A stretch of 54,325 nt of DNA from an uncultured Alphaproteobacteria bacterium. Lineage in GTDB: Bacteria > Pseudomonadota > Alphaproteobacteria > Rhodobacterales > Rhodobacteraceae. The stretch covers positions 1 to 54,325 of the forward strand of contig CACIIZ010000001.1 in NCBI GenBank assembly GCA_902586855.1, in the 5' to 3' direction. Below the pieces are notes generated by a model. It had not been told where the DNA came from. It saw only the letters and a program-made list of their open reading frames with translations, and ran no database searches. This document shows, in pieces, positions 51,740 to 54,325 of this stretch. The position numbers and the translations under genes were made by a program. Every line of letters begins with the position of its first letter. The stretch's first letter is position 1.

Positions 51740-52693
51740 ATGCCCAACATTCTGATTGCTGGTGAGTTGCATCCTGCAGGTATAGATTTTCTGAAGAAAC
51801 GGAGCAATTATACTTTCGATTATATTAAGGAGGTGTCAGATGAAAATTTCTTACCCTATCTAGAAAATGCGGATGCACTTCTTTTACGTACACAAAGTTT
51901 TAGAAAGGAAGATATTGAGCAAACGAATAATTTGAAGATAGTATCTCGACATGGTGTTGGTTTTGATTCAATAGATACGAAAGCCTTGAGAAAAAAAAAT
52001 ATCCCCTTAACTGTTGTGGGTGATGTCAATTCAACTTCAGTAAGCGAACATACCATAATGTTAATCTTAGCAGTATTCAAAAGGGTTTTATTAGCTGATG
52101 AGGCCGTAAGAAAATCAAACTGGAAATATCGAGATAATTATGAACCAACAGAACTTTTTGCCAAAAATCTATTGATAATTGGATTTGGTCGAATTGGCCA
52201 GACTGTAGCTAATTTGGCTAAGGTTTTTGGAATGAATATTAGTGTTTATGACCCGTATATTTCTACAAAATCAGTATCCAAAGAAGTAAGATACTGGGAT
52301 AGTTTGGAAGAGGCGATTTCAGAGGCCGACTGCATTTCTTTAAACCTGCCAAAGGTTGAGAGTCCTGTAATCTCTCAAGAAACAGCCAAGTATTTAAAAC
52401 CTGGCGTAGTATTAATTAATACTGCGCGGGGTGGTTTAATAGATTTAGATGTTCTTAAAAAAGGGATTCAGAGTGGATTGATTGCCGGGGCAGGGTTGGA
52501 TGTATTTGACGATGAACCACCAGATCAAAATATGATATTAAAAGATTATAAACAGGTGATTTTAACCCCTCATCAGGCTGGGTTAAGCAAGGAGTCTGCC
52601 AGAAGGATGTCTGTGAAATCAGTACAGAATATTCTAGATTTTTTTGATGGGAAATTAGATAAAGAACTGATCGTCAATGGAGTCAATCCGTGA
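51740..52693 (+). CDS. D-2-hydroxyacid dehydrogenase (phosphoglycerate-dehydrogenase-like)
   Basis: A 317-residue D-isomer-specific 2-hydroxyacid dehydrogenase. The NAD-binding motif is GFGRIG within NLLIIGFGRIGQTVA; Arg of NTARGGLIDLDVL, Glu of FDDEPP and His of TPHQAG form the catalytic triad. The absence of a C-terminal ACT domain speaks against serine biosynthesis; a glyoxylate/hydroxypyruvate or sugar-acid reductase role fits the operon. It could process the aldehyde or acid made by the aldolase upstream. The end overlaps the next gene by four bases (GTGA). Confidence 0.9.
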   Translation: MPNILIAGELHPAGIDFLKKRSNYTFDYIKEVSDENFLPYLENADALLLRTQSFRKEDIEQTNNLKIVSRHGVGFDSIDTKALRKKNIPLTVVGDVNSTSVSEHTIMLILAVFKRVLLADEAVRKSNWKYRDNYEPTELFAKNLLIIGFGRIGQTVANLAKVFGMNISVYDPYISTKSVSKEVRYWDSLEEAISEADCISLNLPKVESPVISQETAKYLKPGVVLINTARGGLIDLDVLKKGIQSGLIAGAGLDVFDDEPPDQNMILKDYKQVILTPHQAGLSKESARRMSVKSVQNILDFFDGKLDKELIVNGVNP

Positions 52694-53820
52694 ATAGTAG
52701 TGCTAAGGAGCTGACAATTGGCTTAATAGGAACTGGGTTTATGGGAAAGACCCACGTTTATGGTTTTGCAATAGCCGATAGGGTTTTTGACTTACCATAT
52801 AGGTTAAAGTTAGTTTCAGTTGCTGATGTGAGTGAGGAGCTTGCGCAAAGTGCGGCACTTTCACTAGGGTTTGAGAGTGCAACTTCCAATTGGATGGATT
52901 TAATCAATGACAAAGATCTAGACCTGATATCAATAACCTCACCTAATGTTTTTCATAAAGAAATGGCAATAGCTGCATTAAACGCAGGAAAGCATGTTTA
53001 CTGTGAAAAACCTCTAGCCCCCACTTTGGAGGATTCTGAAGAAATGGTTCACGCGGCAGGCCAATCAGAAGGGAAAACCCAAGTAGGTTTCAATTATCTA
53101 AGTAATCCTATGATAGTTGTTGCTCGAGATCTCATCAAAAGTGGTGAGTTAGGCGATATCATGAGTTTTCGAGGAATTCATGCTGAAGATTATATGTCTG
53201 ATCCAGAAAGTTCTTACACTTGGAGACATGATCCAATTGGTGGTGGGGTTTTAGGAGATCTTGGGAGTCACATTCTGGCCACTGCCGAATTTCTTTTAGG
53301 GCCTATCAGTGAAGTGCTGGGAGATTGCGTCACGGTGATTCCTTCCCGGAAAGCAGAAAATGGCGAAAGAAGAGAAATCATAGTTGATGACATTTCTAGA
53401 AGTTATCTAAAATTTGCTACGGGTGTTACGGGTAGTATTGAAGCTAGTTGGTTGGCGACTGGACGTAAAATGCAACATGATTTTGAGGTTCATGGAACTC
53501 TAGGTTCTATTTCATATTCTCAGGAACGTCTAAATGAACTTCATTTTTTCTCAAGAAAAGATAATTCTGGACTGCAAGGGTTCAGAAAAATCGAAGCTAG
53601 TCCTGAGCATGAGCCGTATGGAAGGTTTTGCGTTGCTCCAGGCCATCAACTTGGTTTTAATGATTTAAAAGCAATTGAAATAAGCAAATTCGTAAAAGCC
53701 ATAGAAGGAACAGAACTTGAACCTTTTAATTTTGAGAGCGGACATAGAATCCAACTACTGATTAACGCAATAAGGAAATCATCAGTAGAAAATGTTTGGA
53801 CAAGGGTCACTGGTGTTTGA
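52690..53820 (+). CDS. Gfo/Idh/MocA-family sugar dehydrogenase
   Basis: A 376-residue NAD(P)-dependent oxidoreductase. LIGTGFMGKTHVYGF is the cofactor loop, CEKPLAP carries the catalytic Lys, and GFNYLSNPM plus GGGVLGDLGSHILATAEF the conserved Asp and His. The length of about 375 and the AEDYMSDPESSYTWRHDP segment resemble dehydrogenases acting on glucose-like or uronic sugars rather than IolG. The start is GTG overlapping the preceding stop. It is the third oxidoreductase in this sugar-acid operon and might perform the first oxidation of an imported sugar. Confidence 0.88.
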   Translation: MNSSAKELTIGLIGTGFMGKTHVYGFAIADRVFDLPYRLKLVSVADVSEELAQSAALSLGFESATSNWMDLINDKDLDLISITSPNVFHKEMAIAALNAGKHVYCEKPLAPTLEDSEEMVHAAGQSEGKTQVGFNYLSNPMIVVARDLIKSGELGDIMSFRGIHAEDYMSDPESSYTWRHDPIGGGVLGDLGSHILATAEFLLGPISEVLGDCVTVIPSRKAENGERREIIVDDISRSYLKFATGVTGSIEASWLATGRKMQHDFEVHGTLGSISYSQERLNELHFFSRKDNSGLQGFRKIEASPEHEPYGRFCVAPGHQLGFNDLKAIEISKFVKAIEGTELEPFNFESGHRIQLLINAIRKSSVENVWTRVTGV

Positions 53821-53822
53821 GG

Positions 53823-54325
53823 TCAACCTAGCTTATAAGCTCTACCTGCTTCTGGATCTTCAGTTGAATATGGAAGGGACAATAGCTTAGACCAAGCTTC
53901 TTCAGGTATAGGTGTTTTTGCCCAATCAAGTGTTTGATCAATGCGTTCTTTTTTTGTTATACCTATTATTGTAGATGATATCCTTTTGTCGCGCAGGGAA
54001 AATTGTAAAGCTGCAGCCCCAAGCGGAATGTGAAAGTTGGCACAGATTTTTTCTATTTCAACTATGGGAAGTAAATCCTTTTTGGTAACCTCTTGATAAA
54101 CTAATCTGTTAGAACGCTCAGACCCTTTGGCTAACACTCCACCACAAAATGGCGCAGCATTGAATATCTTTATTCCCTTTTCATAGGCCAAGTCGAAGAG
54201 ATTGTCTGCTTGTCGGTTCAATAATGTATATCTGTTATGATTAATCAAAACATCAAAAGGCCAGTTAGGAATAATTTTTTCCATCAGTTCAATGTTTCCC
54301 ATTGCTAAACCAACTAACTTGACCA
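53823..54325 (-). CDS. Aldo/keto reductase, C-terminal part, cut by the window edge
   Basis: About 166 codons of an aldo/keto reductase; the frame is still open at the right edge, so the ATG at 54302 is not the real start. VKLVGLAMGNIELMEK, VLINHNRYTLLNRQA, INAAPFCGGVLAKG and SLRDKRISSTIIGITKKERIDQTLDWA are the C-terminal half motifs of the pyridoxal/D-threo-aldose (L-fucose) dehydrogenase branch. The catalytic Tyr and Lys lie beyond the edge. It converges on the Gfo/Idh/MocA gene with two bases between stops. Sugar oxidation by this enzyme would suit the adjacent aldolase operon. Confidence 0.87.
   Translation of the reverse strand, partial: VKLVGLAMGNIELMEKIIPNWPFDVLINHNRYTLLNRQADNLFDLAYEKGIKIFNAAPFCGGVLAKGSERSNRLVYQEVTKKDLLPIVEIEKICANFHIPLGAAALQFSLRDKRISSTIIGITKKERIDQTLDWAKTPIPEEAWSKLLSLPYSTEDPEAGRAYKLG

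Noticed and set aside
1-54325. tRNA genes, CRISPR arrays, insertion sequences, integrases or phage genes
   Set aside because: Gaps were read for cloverleaf T-loop sequences, regular spaced repeats and transposase motifs; none was found, and genes fit each other without scars of insertion.

Overview
The window reads as accessory and catabolic chromosome of an AT-rich alphaproteobacterium, probably an uncultivated, fairly streamlined marine lineage. This rests on the left-end order helicase C-terminus / S4 RNA-binding protein / fdxA / carD (a conserved alphaproteobacterial neighbourhood), the alphaproteobacterial look of the transporters and inositol genes, tight intergenic spacing, and frequent TTG start codons (several forced by an in-frame stop just upstream). 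I saw no rRNA, tRNA, CRISPR array, insertion sequence or phage gene. The only transcription factor is CarD.

Layout. 1-2.35 kb: housekeeping genes. 2.36-6.56 kb (minus): an AttEFGH/MacB-type ABC exporter with a CrtC/lipocalin-like secreted partner. 6.7-13.7 kb: an FAD amine/amino-acid oxidoreductase, a 3-hydroxyisobutyrate-dehydrogenase-type enzyme, an unknown small protein, a bactofilin, an SDR, glycerate 2-kinase and a guanidinobutyrase-like ureohydrolase. 13.8-22.1 kb (plus): a complete branched-chain-type ABC importer (LivG-H-M-K-F) between two acyl/aryl-CoA ligases; the first ligase is split by a frameshift at a T7 run. 22.1-28.0 kb: a dienoyl-CoA-isomerase-type crotonase, thiolase, isovaleryl-CoA dehydrogenase, acyl-CoA synthetase and a LiuC-like hydratase. 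28.0-31.0 kb: a hydrolase with every key residue of fluoroacetate/haloacetate dehalogenases, an agmatinase-family enzyme and a Gfo/Idh/MocA oxidoreductase.

31.1-43.0 kb (minus) holds the most striking unit, a compact run of about ten genes: polar amino-acid binding protein, an unusual permease, an AruH-like aminotransferase, an AruI-like ThDP decarboxylase, a BKACE (beta-keto acid cleavage enzyme), carnitine 3-dehydrogenase, a CaiA-like acyl-CoA dehydrogenase, an ADP-forming acyl-CoA ligase, a CaiD-like hydratase and a LMW phosphatase. In order these could import a cationic amino acid, transaminate and decarboxylate it, activate the resulting C4 omega-cationic acid with CoA, beta-oxidise it and cut the 3-oxo acid with acetyl-CoA. 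It may be a known arginine-transaminase module beside a gamma-butyrobetaine/carnitine module, or one undescribed route (for example arginine to guanidinoacetyl-CoA).

43.3-54.3 kb: a ribose/fructose-type sugar ABC importer (binding protein, permease with a large insert, ATPase), a small membrane protein, inositol catabolism genes (iolE, iolD, iolG) and a sugar-acid operon (HpcH/HpaI aldolase, 2-hydroxyacid dehydrogenase, Gfo/Idh/MocA oxidoreductase) facing a truncated aldo/keto reductase at the right edge. Each of the three importers has a stem-loop right after its binding-protein gene, a likely way to make more binding protein than membrane components.
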